A DNA stretch of 6,396 nt, taken from an uncultured Planctomycetaceae bacterium. GTDB taxonomy: Bacteria > Planctomycetota > Planctomycetia > Planctomycetales > Planctomycetaceae. The DNA is taken from contig CAIJTL010000210.1 in the NCBI GenBank assembly GCA_903823545.1, positions 1 through 6,396 of the forward strand, read 5' to 3'. This document shows, one piece after another, positions 4,252-6,396 of the stretch. The notes under the pieces were generated by a model. That model made no database searches. It was given only the letters and a program-made list of their open reading frames with translations, and was not told the DNA's origin. Every line of letters starts with the position of its first letter. The first letter of the stretch is position 1. Position numbers and translations under genes: made by a program.

Positions 4252-6261
4252 ATGGAAGGATTCGGCAAACTCAACACCGCTCAACATGAGGCGGTGACGA
4301 CGTTGTCTGGCCCGCTGCTGGTTCTTGCAGGAGCCGGTACTGGTAAGACGCGTGTCATCACCATGCGCATTGCGAATCTCATTCGACATGGAATCGATCC
4401 CGAGCGGATCTTGTCGGTGACATTCACGAATAAAGCGGCCAAGGAAATGCTTGAGCGTGCGCTCGCGTTGCTCGGCGGACGACCGAAGCGACGTCCGTGG
4501 ATTTCAACGTTTCATAGCTTTTGCGTGCGTGTCTTGCGCGAAGACATCGAAGCTCTTGGCTATCCCAAGAACTTTACGATCTATGATCGCGGCGACCAGG
4601 AAGCAACCGCTCGACGCGCTCTGCGCGACATGCGCGTCGCCGAAAAGCAGATGAAACCCGGTGACCTCATCAATCGCATCAGTCAGTGGAAGACACAAGG
4701 AGTTCTTTCACATGAAGCAAGCGAGTACGTCGATCACGATGGCGATCTCATTGCTGCGATGGGTTACAAGAAGTATCAGTCAATCTTGAAGGCATCGGGC
4801 TCTGTCGATTTCGATGATTTACTGCTGTTGACGAACGACCTATTTCGCAATCACCCGGATGTATTGAGGCGATATCAAGAGCGTTTCGATCATGTCCAGA
4901 TTGACGAGTACCAAGACACGAATGGTTCGCAGTTTGATTTGATCGAAGCGCTCGTTCGCAATCACAAAAACCTGTGCGTGGTAGGCGACGACGATCAGTC
5001 GATCTATGGATGGCGTGGCGCGGATGTCTCGCACATTCTCAAATTTCCAACGATCTTTCCGGGGGCAAAGGTCGTCCGTCTGCAAGAGAATTATCGCTGC
5101 ACTGAGCAGATTCTCGGCCTCGCCAACAGCATCGTAAAGCACAATCGCAATCGTCACGACAAGCGACTCTTTGCATTCAAAAACGTTCCCGGTTCAGTTC
5201 GTTACCGTGAGTACGAAAACGAAGACGTCGAAGCAGAAACTGTCATCCGGGAAATCGAGTTTTATGTCCGCAACCAACGTGCGGAAGCGAATGACTTCGC
5301 GATTTTGTTTCGCACGAACGAGCAACCACGAGCATTTGAATTCCAATTGCGTCGGTTCAAGGTGCCGTACGTTTTGCTCGGCGAGCGATCGTTCTTTGAC
5401 AATAAAGAATGTCGCGACCTGATGGCCTATTTGAGAATCATTTCGCAACCGCTCGACGAGCAATCGTTGCTGCGAATCATCAACACCCCCGCTCGTAACA
5501 TCAGCGACGCGTCCGTTGAAAAGATTCTCGCCAAAGCCGTGCAAACTAAGGTGCGATTTTGGGATGCGGTTCCGTCGCTGCGTGACGCCAAGGAGATCAC
5601 TCCCAAGGCCGCCGTTGCCGTAGAGACTTTCGAGCAACTGCTGGCCGACTTTCGACGTCGCTTCGATGAAGCTCCGAAGCGAATGGCTGAGATTTTTCAC
5701 GATCTGCTGGAAACAATCGACTACGACAATGAGATTCAGCGATCGTACAAGACTCCTGAGCAACAACTCGTACGACAGGGAATCGTCGAACAAGTCATCG
5801 AAATGCTTCAGCAGTATGCCGCAAACAACGATGAACCAACACTGGCCGGTTTCCTTGATCAGACCGCGCTGTCGGGACGAGATGACGAACCAGACAAGGA
5901 AGACCAGCTCAAGCAACGAGGCGTCAGGTTGATGACCATCCACGCGGCCAAAGGACTGGAGTTTCCTCGCGTCTATCTTGTCGGCATGGAAGAGGGTTTG
6001 TTGCCACACCGCCGCTCCGTTGAAAGCGAAGACGAGACCCCGCAATCGATCGAAGAAGAACGCCGACTTTGCTACGTCGGCGTGACCCGAGCACGAGATT
6101 CCCTGACTCTGACGCGAGCGCTATTTCGAAAGAAGTGGGGCCGCATGCGTGAAACAACTCCATCGCGATTTTTGCACGAGATGTTCGAGGAACCGGTCGC
6201 AACACCGCTGGGAGAAGCGGTCGAATCCGATGAAACGAGTGATACATCGGGGGCCGAGTGA
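4252..6261 (+). CDS. pcrA: UvrD/Rep/PcrA-family superfamily 1A 3'-5' DNA helicase
   Basis: This is an ATP-driven single-strand DNA translocase and helicase of the type used in repair, in clearing proteins from DNA and in replication restart. All canonical motifs are present: Q motif LNTAQHEAV (7-15), Walker A AGAGTGKT (26-33), Ia VTFTNKAAKEM (56-66), STFHSFC, motif II IDEYQDTN (217-224), III VVGDDDQSIYGWRGA, IV LQENYRC (277-283), V LMTIHAAKGLEF (560-571) and VI EEERRLCYVGVTRA (601-614). The 669 residues match E. coli Rep (about 673) better than UvrD or PcrA (about 720). After TTPSRFLHEMF only a short acidic tail follows, so the extended C-terminal region with the RNA-polymerase-binding Tudor fold of UvrD/PcrA seems absent. 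Whether it is the UvrD, PcrA or Rep equivalent cannot be settled here; the symbol is a family label. The ATG lies nine bases after the kinase stop with no strong Shine-Dalgarno, which suggests co-transcription and possible translational coupling. Confidence 0.95.
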   Translation: MEGFGKLNTAQHEAVTTLSGPLLVLAGAGTGKTRVITMRIANLIRHGIDPERILSVTFTNKAAKEMLERALALLGGRPKRRPWISTFHSFCVRVLREDIEALGYPKNFTIYDRGDQEATARRALRDMRVAEKQMKPGDLINRISQWKTQGVLSHEASEYVDHDGDLIAAMGYKKYQSILKASGSVDFDDLLLLTNDLFRNHPDVLRRYQERFDHVQIDEYQDTNGSQFDLIEALVRNHKNLCVVGDDDQSIYGWRGADVSHILKFPTIFPGAKVVRLQENYRCTEQILGLANSIVKHNRNRHDKRLFAFKNVPGSVRYREYENEDVEAETVIREIEFYVRNQRAEANDFAILFRTNEQPRAFEFQLRRFKVPYVLLGERSFFDNKECRDLMAYLRIISQPLDEQSLLRIINTPARNISDASVEKILAKAVQTKVRFWDAVPSLRDAKEITPKAAVAVETFEQLLADFRRRFDEAPKRMAEIFHDLLETIDYDNEIQRSYKTPEQQLVRQGIVEQVIEMLQQYAANNDEPTLAGFLDQTALSGRDDEPDKEDQLKQRGVRLMTIHAAKGLEFPRVYLVGMEEGLLPHRRSVESEDETPQSIEEERRLCYVGVTRARDSLTLTRALFRKKWGRMRETTPSRFLHEMFEEPVATPLGEAVESDETSDTSGAE

Positions 6262-6396
6262 CAGCGTGTTGCCCACAGCTCGTGTCTTGCCGGAACGAGT
6301 GAAAGAAACACAACGGCAGTTGCCAACACCTATTTCTGACAGACTTCGTCCGTCTATAACGATCATCCGGATCGCTACTTCTCTCCCATTTCCGCA
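6262..6396. other. Non-coding tail of the window with weak inverted repeats
   Basis: I see no gene here. GTGTTG (6266-6271) and CAACAC (6324-6329) form six-base arms around a smaller CTCGT (6279-6283) / ACGAG (6295-6299) stem, and CGATC-ATCCG-GATCG (6360-6374) is a tight five-pair hairpin followed by a CT-rich stretch. None has the GC-rich stem plus T-run of an intrinsic terminator. It probably contains the 3' end of the kinase-helicase transcript, but no site can be named. Confidence 0.3.

Noticed and set aside
5194..6045. Long 283-codon open frame on the minus strand inside the helicase gene
   Set aside because: It lies wholly antisense to a gene with every helicase motif, its translation resembles no family I know, and it is what codon bias of the + strand gene would produce.
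6336..6360. Possible promoter at the end of the window: CTGACA (6336-6341) and TATAAC (6355-6360)
   Set aside because: The spacer is only 13 bases and no gene is visible downstream before the window ends.

Overview
The window carries five protein-coding genes, all on the + strand, and almost no spare DNA apart from two intergenic gaps (141 and 166 bp) that each hold one long imperfect palindrome. Gene style points to a planctomycete: a cytosolic Hanks-type kinase with a catalytic loop reading HRDLCPRN, weak or absent Shine-Dalgarno sequences, and moderate GC content. This taxonomic call is an inference from family resemblance; no marker gene such as rRNA is present.

Layout. 69-761 is ribulose-phosphate 3-epimerase (rpe). 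After 42 bp comes 804-1406, a phosphoglycerate-mutase-fold (histidine phosphatase) protein that has lost the catalytic residues I can align, and so looks like a pseudoenzyme. The gap 1407-1547 holds an 86-nt hairpin-forming palindrome (1422-1507) and the ribosome binding site of accD (1548-2402), the zinc-ribbon beta subunit of acetyl-CoA carboxyltransferase. The gap 2403-2568 holds a second long hairpin (2428-2519), whose right arm contains degenerate 7-bp tandem repeats. 2569-4242 is a Ser/Thr protein kinase with a long, disordered, highly acidic tail bearing a 24-residue repeat. Nine bases later, 4252-6261 encodes a complete UvrD/Rep/PcrA superfamily-1 DNA helicase. The last 135 bp show only weak inverted repeats.

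How the genes fit together. rpe and the pseudo-phosphatase are probably one transcript. accD is separated on both sides by palindromes and may be its own unit. Kinase and helicase are almost certainly co-transcribed and perhaps translationally coupled, suggesting (without proof) a link between phosphorylation signalling and DNA repair or replication restart. The rest is housekeeping: pentose phosphate/Calvin chemistry, fatty-acid synthesis initiation and DNA maintenance.

No complete new multi-gene system is evident. The most unusual items are the degenerate phosphatase, the two intergenic palindromes, the mixed Ser/Thr-Tyr style catalytic loop of the kinase and the kinase's acidic repeat tail.
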